Shown here: piece after piece, positions 41,947-52,919 of the stretch
Layout: every line of letters starts with the position of its first letter
How positions within the stretch are numbered: position 1 is the stretch's first letter
Program-made: the position numbers and the translations under genes
NCBI GenBank assembly: GCA_963931865.1
Contig: OZ007506.1
Coordinates: 11,409,301-11,473,300 of the forward strand
Length of the DNA: 64,000 nucleotides
Reading direction: 5' to 3'
Origin: Axinella damicornis
Lineage: Eukaryota > Porifera > Demospongiae > Axinellida > Axinellidae
The notes under the pieces: model-generated
What the model was told of the DNA's origin: nothing
Seen by the model: only the letters and a program-made list of their open reading frames with translations
The model's database searches: none

Positions 41947-42227
41947 ATGGAACGCCATATCCGCCAAAATTAGCCATATGCGATCAGCGTTCAAATGGTT
42001 CGAATGGTTCGAATTTGTGTTCAAATGGTTCGAATTTCTGTTGGAATGGTTCGAATTTCTGTTCAAATGGTTCGATTTCTATTCAAATGGTTCGAATAGA
42101 AATTCGAATGGTTCGAATAGAAATTCCAACGGTTCAATCAAACCATTTGAATATAAATTTGAACACAAATTCGAACCATTCGAACGCTGATCGCATGTGG
42201 CTAATTTTGGCGGATATGGCGTTCCAT
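41947..42227. mobile_element. 281-bp foldback with GGTTCGAA repeats
   Basis: The ends ATGGAACGCCATATCCGCCA and its complement pair for about 48 bp. The interior is a tandem array of about 21-bp units (AATGGTTCGAATTTCTGTTC) that reverses orientation at its centre. The flanks GGTCAAAT (41939-41946) and AGTCAAAT (42228-42235) agree at 7 of 8 bases. Non-coding. Confidence 0.8.
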
Positions 42228-42696
42228 AGTCAAATCCCTGAATAAATCTTCACCCAGTTGCGAGTGACATCCCATGTTGAGTGTGAAAGGCATTGACCAC
42301 CGCCCACGAGCACAACCCAGAAAGTTGAAAACGGTCACTAAGATAAGGGTTTCCGGACAGTCTATTAATTCCGGACATCATGCCCCTCACATTCACTCCT
42401 TCTTTCAAAATATGGTAAGTGTGCATGCATACCCTACCTTCCAACTTTCCAAAGCTGTGCAGTTGTTAGCAAAACTGCTCCTAGAGAGCGAAAGCTGGGG
42501 CCGTATCCGGATACCCCCTCCGTTACCTTCTTATTCATGGTATAAACAAATACACTACTAGCAGTGTATCGTCCATGCATATCCAGTGCCCATATCTATG
42601 GTCATAGTCTAGCGGGCTAGCCCCTCGAATTTTCCCCAGCACGGATCGACTCGCAGCGATCGCGCGCTGGAGAAAGCGAAGGGCTAGCTTGTTAGA

Positions 42697-42741
42697 CTTA
42701 GTCTCGTTCCCAGACCCAAACAACCCCAGGGAACGAGACTA
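42697..42741. mobile_element. 45-bp micro-MITE, perfect 9-bp duplication
   Basis: TGTTAGACT occurs at 42688-42696 and again at 42742-42750. Between the copies lie only 45 bp: TAGTCTCGTTCCC, 19 bases, GGGAACGAGACTA. The termini are those of the 589-bp MITE at 17288-17876. An exact 9-bp duplication around so short a segment is strong evidence that it arrived by transposition. Confidence 0.85.
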
Positions 42742-42754
42742 TGTTAGACTATCT

Positions 42755-43835
42755 ATGGTCACCCATCACGACCATCAAGAATCCTCACCATTGATCGTCT
42801 CGGGGCTTGCTTCAGTTGTCGGCCTCACGTGGTAGGTTACTTGTAAATCACCCTGTACGACTGAAGGCCATGCGTCTGCTTGAAATATATATCCAGCTCG
42901 AGGTTATGTTGCAGGGGATTCCCCAGCAATAACCTGAGTCATAGAAACCGAAATTGAAACATCACGTGACTGTCTTCATTTATTGCCCAACTACGGAACT
43001 GCAGGAACGAACTCCTACTGCACCCGCAACATCAATAGCCCAATTCGGGATACTCTCCTACTAAGGAGGTTACAAAGAAGAAGAAGAAGACTGCCGCGTG
43101 CGCGAGGAAAACTCAGGACACTCTCATGACTCTCATCTCGGAGTCTCCCCAAGCAGAGGTTACAAAGAAGAACAAGAAGACTGCAAGCGATGAAAGAACA
43201 GATTATGTAGCAGGATGCGGATACCAGAACGGCAGGGAATAAGGTAGATCTACTAAGGGATGATCGCACAAAAAACAGTGGAGTATACAGCCCCCCCTAC
43301 AGAGATCGTTTTCAGGATATGTAGCCCGGGGGATTGTCAAATCTGTCACTGTGCACCATCAGCACTAGAGTGCCGCTCCAGCCCACATTCTTCGTACGTC
43401 CCCCATGTGTTCTTTACGCCCAACACAAACACCCTCATATATTGTAGCCGATGTTGGCTACGCCTGAGACAGTATTGTCAGGACTGACAATTCCATCCAT
43501 GACCAATTGCAAACTGCTGATGGGTTACAGATCTTGCTTGATGGAATGGTGGCCTGCAGAGGTAGCTGTGAGCCATTTCTCTGCTGACATGCGTAGTAAT
43601 CGGTCACAGTGGGGTGGGATGACAAGAAAGAATCAATTTTTAAGTAGGTTATCGATATCAATGGCATAATAATAATAGCTACTGTGGTGGAAATGTTGAA
43701 ATATCACTTGGCAGCTGCAATGTAATTAGATCGTCAATTGGTCTGAAGTTTTTACCCATGTGATCACTTGAGTCGATCCATGCTTGGGAAAATTTGATGG
43801 GCTAGGCTGTGTACAGTTTCACTGCAAAAACAAAT
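42755..43835. other. Mostly unassigned
   Basis: A direct duplication of GGTTACAAAGAAGAA, then AAGAAGACTGC, lies at 43069-43095 and 43157-43184. No supported gene. Confidence 0.35.
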
Positions 43836-43840
43836 CAGTT

Positions 43841-44273
43841 GTTTTAGCCACAGAGTGGTTACCCTGGTTGCAGAAAAGCTGGAGGTGGTGGTTAGAAGGG
43901 GTTCGCGCAGATTAGATCACCACTATGCTGCTCTACGCACTGCCTTCGGCAGTGGCTGTACCACTCAAAAATAGCTTGCTACAGGCCTGAAGCTGGAGGC
44001 AGTGGTTAGAAGGGGTTCAGAGACTCATTGCATAAGGCAACTTGAGAGGAAGCTGGCCCTGCAGATTATCTTACAACCATAATCATGCATGTGATCTAAA
44101 CATCTCTGCTGCTTGCAAGTGTATGACATTTCCATGACAACCAGTAGTAGCCAGCAGGTGTTCTGCCTGTGAGATGATCTGGGCCAGTTGCCTTTGCAGG
44201 TTGTCTTATGCAATTACCTTGAGTAAACCTCCTATAGCCACTGCACTCACGGTAACCACTCTGTGGTTAAAAC
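43841..44273. mobile_element. 433-bp TIR element
   Basis: The ends GTTTTAGCCACAGAGTGGTT and GTTTTAACCACAGAGTGGTT (right end complemented) extend to about 24 bp. Inside are a direct duplication (AGCTGGAGG.GGTGGTTAGAA with AGGGGTTC, near 43880 and 43992) and a second inverted pair (GCATAAGGCAACTTG / CAGTTGCC..TTATGCAA). No duplication resolved. Confidence 0.7.
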
Positions 44274-44274
44274 T

Positions 44275-44860
44275 AATTACCCCGCGCACGCATGCATGAA
44301 GCGGGGTTAAGTTTTGTCTGTTAGTCAGTCTGTCAGTCAGTCTGTCATGCGAAAAAAATTGAAATATCGCCACATAGACCCTAATAAACCATCGGAAGGG
44401 AGTCAAACAATAGCAAAATTTAGCAAAAAACTGCTCTATATATACCTGACTGAAGTCAAGGCGCTTCGTTTCGCTGTATTTCGGCAATTTCCTACTTTTC
44501 ATAACTATTCGTAACATTGGCTCCACCTCTTCGTGACCTCAGAGTCCCATCAAGAACAGGACACACAGTGCATTTGGAAATTTCATGCTTCGAGATGACC
44601 GCTAGAAAACTCACGATTTATGTGCTTCACAGACATCGTGGCTATTGTTTTGGCTGTTTTTTACAGCTATCTCCTATTATTCGTAACATTTGGCCCCACC
44701 TCTTCAGCTTCACAATATTATATATATACGGTAAGCGGTCACTCCTACACGAACGCGATACCACCTGTTCGATGTGCATCGGCAGCATCTCGAGATGTCA
44801 CGTCGATTGTAGCTGCACTGTAGACATTCCACGCGGGGTATGTGTTCTATGAACACCTCT
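44275..44860 (+). repeat. Repeat family K, copy 1
   Basis: The head is AATTACCCCGCGCACGCATG, followed by TCAGTCTGTCAGTCAGTCTG. Further shared blocks are CCACATAGACCCTAATAAAC, CATTGGCTCCACCTCTTCGT and GTATGTGTTCTATGAACACC. It matches 47155-47705 over most of its length. Smaller heads lie at 11700 and 45760. Non-coding; could be a SINE-like or MITE-like family. Confidence 0.7.
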
Positions 44861-45387
44861 AGTTTTTACAGAGAATTAATTGGAGGGGAGTGACCATGTG
44901 CTCCTCCTCAAGCAATATTGTGTTGGCTGACTGTAGTTTCTCTGTCTGTGCAGTTGTGTTCATAAACTTCAATGGACCTGCTACAATAGAGTAAGTCTGC
45001 ATACATCTATAAAGTGCAGGTATCTACTGCGAGCTTTGAAATGTTTCCAGAAACAAATGCCTGCCCACACTGATACTAATCAGCCTTACACTCCGACATT
45101 TGGTTTGGTAGTCGGTAGTTTTATGCAATGTTCCAAAACGAGTATAACTGTCACTGCTTGATAAGTCGGTATATGGCTGCCTGGCGTTGTAGTTCAAATG
45201 TGTTGTTACTTGAGATGAAGAGTTCAGAACTGGACAGGGAAGTTTGTTGGGAGGGTTGCACTTCCTAGTGCAGTCAGTACATAATAATCATATAGGGGCA
45301 AAGGAACCGGTACATATTGGTATTTACTGGAAAAATGGCTTTGAGATTGATTACTCTTCTTGGAGTAAGAGTGTATTAGAGGACTGG

Positions 45388-45528
45388 GGAAAGTCTGTGA
45401 CATCACAATGATTTGCTGACTCCATCTTAAGCACAGTAGGTTAAGATAAGAAAGTCTGTGACATCACAACTATTAATTTTGCTGAATCCATCTTAAGCAG
45501 GTGCACAGTAGGTTAAGATAAGCTGAAA
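45388..45528 (+). repeat. Tandem duplication, two units of 66-75 bp
   Basis: AAGTCTGTGACATCACAA, then TCCATCTTAAGCA and CACAGTAGGTTAAGATAAG, occurs twice head to tail. Confidence 0.85.
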
Positions 45529-45529
45529 C

Positions 45530-46320
45530 TCCCAGTGCTGGCAGTTTTTGTTCAGGTGCTTCAATTAGAAACGTTTTGCTCTCTTACTCATAATGGAGAG
45601 CCTTGAGAGTGTTTTCATCCGTGTCTGTCATTATGACGATAGTGATTAATATTATCGTATTCCATTCATGCAGTGAGCAGAGGACCCTGGCAAACCTGGT
45701 TCATTCAGAAGTGATGAGTGCAATCAAGAGGTGGGCATTAGTGTGACACTCGAGTGTGGTAATTACCCTGTGCGCATGCGTGCAGCAGGGGTATTGATTG
45801 GTTTGTCTGTCTGTCTGTCAGTCCATGGAGTTTCAGCAATGAAGGGCTTGTTGAAGGCTTTAGTTCGGGATAGAAGTGTTGAGTTCAGAGAATACTAGCA
45901 TCTACATACCAGAGATTTTTTTCTCTCTCTATACAACACACACACAGAGTGAATAGTGTAAGGATAGAGCCACCTAGCCATGAAACCACAAGCAGCTATA
46001 CAATTATTGAGCTGTTAGCCAGCTCTTCACATCGCCACACTTGAGCGGTTCTATTTCCATGGAGTTTGTTTTGTGCACTGATGTGAGCACCAGCACCATC
46101 CTGCTGAATGCCCACCATTTGTCGTCCTAACTGCCTTCACTGCTGAGGGAGGGGCTGGATAGTATAGACTGATGCAGTTCCTTCTCTGCTTCACTATACA
46201 TAGGCAGGGGAAATGTCCAGGTTTTGGCTACAGTGGCAAAACATGTTTCCAAAGAGCTACAATACTAGATCCAGGGGTTCTTGCTAGGGGTTGCAGCACC
46301 CCTCAGTTAGTTTTGGACCC
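45530..46320. other. Mostly unassigned
   Basis: Only the short K-family head at 45755-45830 (ACCCTGTGCGCATGCGTGCA, then TGTCTGTCTGTCAGTCC) was recognised. Confidence 0.4.
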
Positions 46321-46323
46321 CAT

Positions 46324-47101
46324 AGTCTCGGCTCCAAACCCAAACCAACCCCAGCGCGGACCGCTCCAGCATGGATTGCTCCAGCGCGGATCGCTTCTGG
46401 AAGCAATCCACGCTGGGGGTGGTTTGGGTCTGGGGCCGAGACGGACGTGACTAAAACACGGAACGGACTGGAAAACGGACCGGAAAACGGACCAGAAAAC
46501 GGACTGGGTTTACATGCGCTACACACGGCGTCTACTCCATCGCACAGTAAAACTACAATTTAGCTTAGTACAGCCAGTCTGCAGCCCAGTGGACGACCAC
46601 CAGTGCCTCCGCGCAGCCATGGATGAACGGTGACCAGCGCCTCGCAGCTCAAGTCTGCTACACAGCTCAGGTCGACATCACTGGTCGATCAGTAGCTACA
46701 ATTAAACCACGATCTACCTAGTCTCGCGTGCCAACCTGCCTGTCACAAATCTATGAACTACTTCAGTGCATAGGAGCAATGCACCAACGCTACTTAAGCG
46801 CTCACGTAGGCGATCTACAGGAGGGCAGTCAAGTCTGGCGGCGAAGCCAGACCCGGGAGGCTGGCGCTCGGCCGGCTCGGCAATGTTCAGAGCGATACCA
46901 CGGATAACCCCGTGACCACTGTGACTGTGGACTTGGGTGCTCGTGACTGTCTGCTGGACTGCGGACCTGTGCTACTAAACTTTGGTTCACTGCACGATCA
47001 AATATACGGTGTCTAGGGCGCCCGGGCATGAAAAAAACTCGGTCCGTTTTCTGGTCCGTTTTCCGTTCTGTTCCGTGTTTTAGTCACGTCCGGCCGAGAC
47101 T
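46324..47101. mobile_element. Small foldback, split by a MULE-type MITE
   Basis: AGTCTCGGCTCCAAACCCAA (46324) pairs with TTGGGTCTGGGGCCGAGAC (ending 46442). The last T of the arm lies at 47101, after the insertion. The loop contains CCAGCGCGGA.. and ..TCCACGCTGG arms. Confidence 0.65.
46443..47091. mobile_element. 649-bp MULE-type MITE, perfect 9-bp duplication
   Basis: GGCCGAGAC is duplicated exactly at 46434-46442 and 47092-47100. The ends are GGACGTGACTAAAACACGGA and its complement, continuing as tandem GGAAAACGGACC units. Inverted arms of about 60 bp and a 9-bp duplication are MULE hallmarks. The end ACTAAAACACGGAACGGAC is close to sequence just upstream of the transposase at 34235. No transposase inside. 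Confidence 0.9.
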
Positions 47102-47154
47102 GTTCATTGCTTTCACCCTTTGGGCTTCTAATGTGCACTTCGTGGTCATAGTGT

Positions 47155-47705
47155 TGTGAATCTCATTATATACACCAGATTTCTGGCTAGGTCTTGCATG
47201 GAGGGTCGGTTTTTTCCATCTGTCAGTCGTCTGTCATCTGTCATGTGTGAAATCTCGCCACATAGGCCTTCACAAACAGGAAGTCAAACAATAGCAAATA
47301 ACAAACAAAAAACCCTGCTCTATGTGTACCTTACTGAAATCAAGTTGCTTCGTTCTCGCTGTTAATTTGGCTATTTCCTACTACTTTCACTATTCATAAC
47401 ATTGGCTCCACCTCTTAGTGATCCTATCATGAACAGGAAACATACTGCATTTGGAAACTTCATGCTTCTAGATGACCGCTAGGACCAGTCATATCCCACC
47501 ATTTATATACTTCACAGACGCCGTGATTATTGCTTCAGCTTCACAATCAATTATACAACAAGTGGTCACTCCCAAACCTTGGATACGGCCATACATGGGC
47601 ACAGTATACGCGATTGCACATGTTCAATGCACATCGGCAGAGATGTCACGTCGATTGTATGCCATAAACGTTCCACGCAGGATATGTGTTCTATGAACAC
47701 CTGCA
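47155..47705 (+). repeat. Repeat family K, copy 2
   Basis: Parallel to 44275-44860 (ATCTCGCCACATAGGCC, CATTGGCTCCACCTCTTAGT, GATGACCGCTAGGA, TGTGTTCTATGAACACC). The CCCGCGCATGC head is replaced here. Confidence 0.65.
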
Positions 47706-47763
47706 ATAATTATGTTGTTGTAGAGGTCTATACAATAATTATGTTGTTGTAGAGGTCTATATT
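47704..47763 (+). repeat. 30-bp tandem duplication
   Basis: CAATAATTATGTTGTTGTAG plus AGGTCTATA, two exact copies. Confidence 0.9.
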
Positions 47764-47778
47764 ATAGCAGTTACTTTA

Positions 47779-47834
47779 GTTAACTCTTTTAACTACCAGT
47801 GACTGAAAAATCCGTCATGAGGCTTAAGTACATA
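47779..47834 (+). mobile_element. Left end of a piggyBac-type MITE
   Basis: TTAACTCTTTTAACTACCAG, then TGACTG and CCGTCATGAG, resembles the left end of the MITE at 59709-59855. The rest is replaced by the element at 47835, so this copy is truncated or split. Confidence 0.45.
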
Positions 47835-48352
47835 CCGTAGTCTCTCGAAAATACGCCCATGGCCGATGATGAACTTAGTGGCTGCTCAAAGAGGGGGATG
47901 GGCGTATTTTCGAGGACCCCTCTCCCAAAAATACGTAGGCCCACCCTTGACTCGAAAGTAGGCCCACCCTTGACTCGAAAGTAGGCCCACCCTACTTGAA
48001 AGTAGGCCCACCCAAGTACATAACATACGAGAGCCATACTGCAACAGTCATTCTATCAAGGCTTTACTACGTACTAGCTACTACTTCCGGAGTTTCTTAG
48101 TGAGCAGGAACAATCTCTTTGTGTGAGTAGCTGCAGGAACAGCAAAGAAGACACAGCAGGAGATTGCTTGAATGGCGTGGAGCGCGCAGACCATCTTCCG
48201 GGACTTGCTGCTTCCGAGAAATCCGTAGTGCGCTGCTAGTGCTACGCTAGGCGAATGCACACACGAAGACACAAATATCCAATGCTCAGTGCGTGCACGG
48301 TCTCATGCACAGCTGTATTTTCGAGGGTGGGCGTATTTTCGAGAGACTACGG
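47835..48352. mobile_element. 518-bp MITE with TA duplication
   Basis: The ends CCGTAGTCTCTCGAAAATAC and its complement are perfect over 25 bp. TA flanks both sides (47833-47834, 48353-48354). The left part holds four tandem units of about 23 bp around CGAAAGTAGGCCCACCC. Probably Tc1/mariner-mobilised. No transposase. Confidence 0.85.
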
Positions 48353-48359
48353 TATATCA

Positions 48360-49635
48360 CTTCTGGTAATGTACTCTTTAGAGCCCCTTTGTCAGAGCTG
48401 TGTAGGCCATTTTGAGAATAAATTAATGGACCTAGGAAATAAGGCCAACTTTTCAGCTTGGTTAGTCTTGCCTGTGTAATATGATCAAGTGCTTGTTAGC
48501 CACTGGGTGTGGTTAGTCACAAATCTCGGGGCTGAATGCTGTCCTGGGGACCACCAAAACATGTGGAAACTGTATCTGTGGTGTGTTCCAGTAAGTGCTA
48601 GCTAAAGACTGAACTCAATTGGTTAGATATAACTGGCATTCCAGTGATTCATATTACATTTTTGTCTCGTCACCGAAGCACTGAGACACAGTGCTGGGTA
48701 CGAATACGTCTGTCTGTCCACATAGCTGGTGCGCATGCGCAACAGATTTACTAACTAGTAATGCACATGTGGCCGCACTCTACTGTGCTAGACAACTGAA
48801 GACACAAACAAGATCATGTGAGATTTCAGGCTAAAACAGCAAGAAGTCGGATTACAAGGTATACACAAGAATGATCGTCTGAGGAGCGCAGACTATACAA
48901 GCTGACTGAGAAAGGCAACGGCAAAGAAGGCCTGAACAAGAGAGTCAGGAACAGAGAGAGCAACGACTACAATGACTACAAGTTGACCGAGAGAGGAGAC
49001 GGCTAAGAAGGCAACAAGAAACCACTGACCAACGTAGGCAATGTGTAGCTAGATAGAGACTACTGTAACATCAGTATTCCTCCATTGACAAATTCAGTCC
49101 CAGTCTTCTCTTCAAGCCACTTTGTCTGTGTGCTCGCGTATACTATATATCAGTCCAAGTCAAAGGTATGACCAGTGCGCCTTTCATTGAAGTTAGTCCA
49201 TCATGTGTCTATTGGTGCAACAAATTGTGACGTATTTGCCTGTTGACAAACTATAAAGTCTTTCATCAGTACGGCAGCATGCGCCAAGCTAATCTCAGAG
49301 CTATAGCTAGCTACCAAGCAAATCTTGTTAAACCATCTGTAGTGTCCAACACTTGTATCAGTCTTGCAAGCAAACCGCCGAGACAATTTTTCAAAAAAGG
49401 CGTCTTGTTAGTCCAATAATATTATAGCTATGTCTGGCAATTTCATTTCTGGCGAATGACATCTGGCCCTCATCTTCTGCAGGAGCATATGAACACTACA
49501 AAGTGGCATAAATGTATAGTTGAAATCCATAGGAGGAGTTTGGGAACTAACAGATTGTTGTACTAGTCAAGTGTTCCTTTGTGGTGCTCTCATGTTCTCT
49601 GGCACCCTGATTAGCTGTGTCTGCATACCTCGGAT
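48360..49635. other. No recognised gene
   Basis: CTCGTCACCGAAGCACTGAG, then CTGGTGCGCATGCGCAAC (48670-48750), looks like a repeat head. Nothing else supported. Confidence 0.3.
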
Positions 49636-49673
49636 GGTTTAAGTGCTTTATTTTGCGTGTTGCAATTGGTGTT

Positions 49674-49830
49674 CAGGTATCCCTGGCATCCAGTCGTTGA
49701 TGGCTTACTGTACTGGTCTTCAGGTATCCCTGGCATCCAGTTGTCAATTGGGTCTTCAGGTATCTCCGACATCCAGTCAGTTCATGGCTTACTCTATGTG
49801 TTATTCAGGTATCCCAGACATCCATGGGGA
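49674..49830 (+). repeat. CAGGTATCCCTGGCATCCAGT direct repeats
   Basis: Four copies of TCAGGTATCCCTGGCATCCA (the third and fourth diverged) at spacings of about 35-50 bp. Confidence 0.8.
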
Positions 49831-49920
49831 CTAGGAATGACACCCCTTGAGTTGTAGCTTTGGATTATGACCTCTTGAGATGTGGGGGCCTTGGAAATGA
49901 GACTCTGAGATGAGGGGGGC

Positions 49921-50306
49921 TAGACTCATGCCCAGACCCTCTGCACGCACGTGCGAAGAGGGTCTGGTGTTCTGAGCACCATTTCATGTCACAAAGGGTG
50001 GGGCCAATCTCGGGTTTTAGATCTCGAATCAGATGGCAAAATGTGAATGGCGTACTTAATCAGGCAGATGGCCTTTGGTAATGTATACTTTCGTGCATTG
50101 TGATAGCTTGTCTCGCACAGCTGCGTAGCAGCCATCTCAAAACATTTAGTCAACCGTGCTGTGTATAGTAGTCTATATGCGCTAAACTGTCAGAAACTCG
50201 AATTCCGAACTTATTATGACATTTTTACACCTGTCTAATGTGACAAGAAATGTAGTCACAACACCAGACCCTCTTTCCGCTTTCAAGGAAGTTCTGGGAG
50301 CGAGAA
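49921..50306. mobile_element. Diverged TAGTCTCG-family MITE
   Basis: TAGACTCATGCCCAGACCCT, then GAAGAGGGTCTGGTGTTCTG, at left, and AACACCAGACCCTCTTTCCG, then CTGGGAGCGAGA, at right. These are the arms of the MITE at 17288-17876. The right end runs into (G)26 at 50308-50333, and no duplication is visible. Confidence 0.65.
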
Positions 50307-50307
50307 T

Positions 50308-50333
50308 GGGGGGGGGGGGGGGGGGGGGGGGGG
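50308..50333 (+). repeat. (G)26 homopolymer
   Basis: Abuts the right end of the diverged MITE at 49921-50306. Confidence 0.85.
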
Positions 50334-50663
50334 CTTTGCTGTTGAGATTTGGGGGCCTTGGAATGAGATGTGGGTTCTGCATGGGAATGAGAGCTCGGAG
50401 CCAGCCCAGGAGCCCAACTAGAATCTTGACATATATTGCTTACCAAAATTAATGTTGACTGGAGCGCATATAGAAGAAGAGTAGAAGTCGGTCAGCATAT
50501 GTCAGAAGCCTTGGCCAATTCCGGCTTGACCTCCTTTCTGTGCGGTCATTTAGTCTATTCCTGGTGCATAGCATGCTCTGATTGGCATAGCTTCACTCCC
50601 AAGCTCCACTCAGTTTTATTTGCATGCTGTAATGCAAGTTAGGGAATGATGCTACACTCGGGG

Positions 50664-50712
50664 TAGCCTCGTTCCCAGACCCAACTGAAAATGGGGCCTG
50701 GGAATGAGGCTA
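50664..50712. mobile_element. 49-bp micro-MITE, 10-bp duplication
   Basis: TAGCCTCGTTCCCAGACCC, then GGGCCTGGGAATGAGGCTA, makes up nearly the whole element. The flanks ACACTCGGGG (50654-50663) and ACACTCAGGG (50713-50722) agree at 9 of 10 bases. Confidence 0.8.
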
Positions 50713-50729
50713 ACACTCAGGGTTGATCC

Positions 50730-51235
50730 TGTCTGTATTTCAATAACATGCTATTGACTTTAGCATTGACTGGGCACTTGAGCTAGAAATAGTCACTCGT
50801 GGTAAAGTTTAAAACAGCTTTGGCCAAGCGTAGCTCCTCTGAAGATAATTCCTGCCAGTGAGCAGTGTTTTCCCCCCAAAGGAGGGTACCAGGGTGCTCC
50901 CCCCTCCTTTCCTGTCAGCTTCGGGGGAAAGACTGTGGGGGGAAGACTGCCAGTAATCATCATTATACCAAGGGAGTTTGGTCTCCACAGATGTGGATTC
51001 AGTTCAGGAACTGTTGCTACACATGAAATCAGTGTTGTTTGCTGTTGGGATGGGATTTGTGTAGAATGGCCAACCCTTCAAGTGTCATGCATTGTTGTGG
51101 GAGTAGCAATCTGCAGTTGTGTTGATGCGTTATGGCATCTGGAATATTCATTTTTTGTGTGGACTTGCTAATCAGGTGGTTGTGTTTCCGTTCCTCAGGT
51201 AACTGTTTCAGATAACTTTCTTAACAGCAAACGTA
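50730..51235. other. No recognised feature
   Basis: No exon or repeat boundary supported. Confidence 0.3.
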
Positions 51236-51239
51236 TGTG

Positions 51240-51450
51240 GAACATTGGTATGCGACGTTTTACAGTACACTTTTAACCTGTGTGTCCATTTCCAATTTTC
51301 CATGTTGGTCTGGGAGCAAGGCTGCCTCATTCCCAATCAATCCATCCTGGGAATGAGGCAGCCTTGCTCCCAGGCCAACATGGAAAATTTGGCCTCACAG
51401 GATAGAAGTCTACTGTGTAAAACGCCACATACCAATGTTTCACCGTGTCA
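51240..51450. mobile_element. Long foldback, about 100-bp arms
   Basis: The central arms (TTCCATGTTGGTCTGGGAGC, then AAGGCTGCCTCATTCCCA, against their inverse) are near perfect around a 12-base loop. Outer arms pair ACATTGGTATGCGACGTTTT with AAAACGCCACATACCAATGT. An outer, worn element and an inner, fresher one are possible. Confidence 0.75.
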
Positions 51451-51454
51451 TCAC

Positions 51455-51890
51455 CACATTGTGTGACATCATCATCACATTGTCACCACTACATTCCTAT
51501 GACATGAGATCACCTGCACAGTCCTACGTATGATATCAACCACGGCATCATCGTGACATTGCAGTGTTTCATTTATGGGGGTGCATGAGTTTGCTTACAA
51601 TGCTTGTATACATAATCCAAACCAGCTACAGCTTCCGTTAGCATAATTATTGTCTCACTGTGCACATGGTGTTTAGCACGTGCAGGTCTGGCAAAGAGGG
51701 TTTGAGGAAGACTAGACCCAGCTGTATGTGACTACTGTCCACTTGTAGCTATGTCCCATAGAAGGAGATGGTTCATAATTCCTTCTCTCAGGGTACTTGT
51801 AAGGAATCATGGCTCATTATTCCCACCTGAGGTGTCAGCTGCCAATGATTTTACATGAAATGTAACAGTACAATGTGTATTGAGTCTTCT
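51455..51890. other. No recognised feature
   Basis: Short CATCACATTG-type repeats near 51450-51480. Nothing else supported. Confidence 0.3.
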
Positions 51891-51892
51891 CC

Positions 51893-52273
51893 TAGCCTCG
51901 TTCCCAGTCCTATGCCCAGCTTTTCATCACTTGCAGTACCATAAAGCGGGGAGGGCCTGGTACATTTCCTCACGTGAGCATGATGTAATGTAAATTTCAG
52001 AACGAGGACGCAACGTTACTCAACCATCTACACGTTCAACACTTGGTGAATATGACAGTCATCCCCCAATAGCTAGATACGTGTGGTATGTTACCTGGTA
52101 TAATATCTTCGCTCTTCTTGCTGTTCTGAGACCCAATACGCACACATTCATTCAGGTCTTTCTACTGTCTTTCTACCCTTGACGTCACTCACGTGAGGAA
52201 ATGTGCCAGGCCCTCCCCACTTTACTGTACTGCAAGCAACGAAAAGCTGGGCATGGGACTGGGAACAATGCTA
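51893..52273. mobile_element. 381-bp MITE with 90-bp inverted ends
   Basis: The ends TAGCCTCGTTCCCAGTCC, then GCCCAGCTTTTC, and the inverse GAAAAGCTGGGCATGGGACT, then GGGAACAATGCTA. Pairing extends to CTCACGTGAG on both sides. Flanks agree only at 6 of 9 bases. A relative is at 12716-13067. Confidence 0.75.
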
Positions 52274-52556
52274 GGCTCTTCCAGTTTAGCAGTAAGCTTG
52301 CCATATCTACATCAAGAACTGACTGTGAAGTACTGGCACATAATGGACTGTTCAGAGAGCCGCTGCATGGTCATTTGCAAAGCGAAAGTGCTTTTGTCAC
52401 AAGTTTGTTGTTCGCACTAGAACCCACAACAAATACTCACCTTTAAATAATGAGTGACCGGTGTTAATAATGCAAAAATGAATCCCCGCCAAACCTGCTA
52501 AATTGTAAATGCCCAATTTTAGTGACCTAGCTTAAGGCAGTTATTTTTCTCTGCAG

Positions 52557-52741
52557 GTTCATCCTCAGAGCGAGGTCATGTCAAGTACAAGTATGGAGAA
52601 GCGAGTGATGGCTATATACGAGAAACAATCAGAGCGACTTTCAGAAGTTACAAGGAAGGATGAACTACTGGAAACCTTCCTCAAAGGCGGAGATATATTT
52701 TTGTTTCCATCCCCACTGGCAGTGGAGTATCTTGTACTACT
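52557..52741 (+). CDS. Candidate internal exon, unknown product
   Basis: After acceptor TTATTTTTCTCTGCAG the frame reads VHPQSEVMSSTSMEKRVMAI, then KDELLETFLKGGDIFLFPSP and EYLVLL up to donor GTATGT. It is 61 codons plus two bases. No family recognised; neighbouring exons were not identified. Confidence 0.35.
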
Positions 52742-52919
52742 GTATGTATTTGATTTCTGCATGTTGAGGCCTCTCCTAATTCAGTTTCTCCTTGTCTCAA
52801 AAGCATCTCCTGCAATTAATAATTCGACTGTTGTAATCATGTCCTGGTGTCTTGTTGGTTGGTTTTATAAGGTGTCTCTAGTTAAACTATTGTGTTTTCC
52901 TTTTCTTTGAGTTATACTA

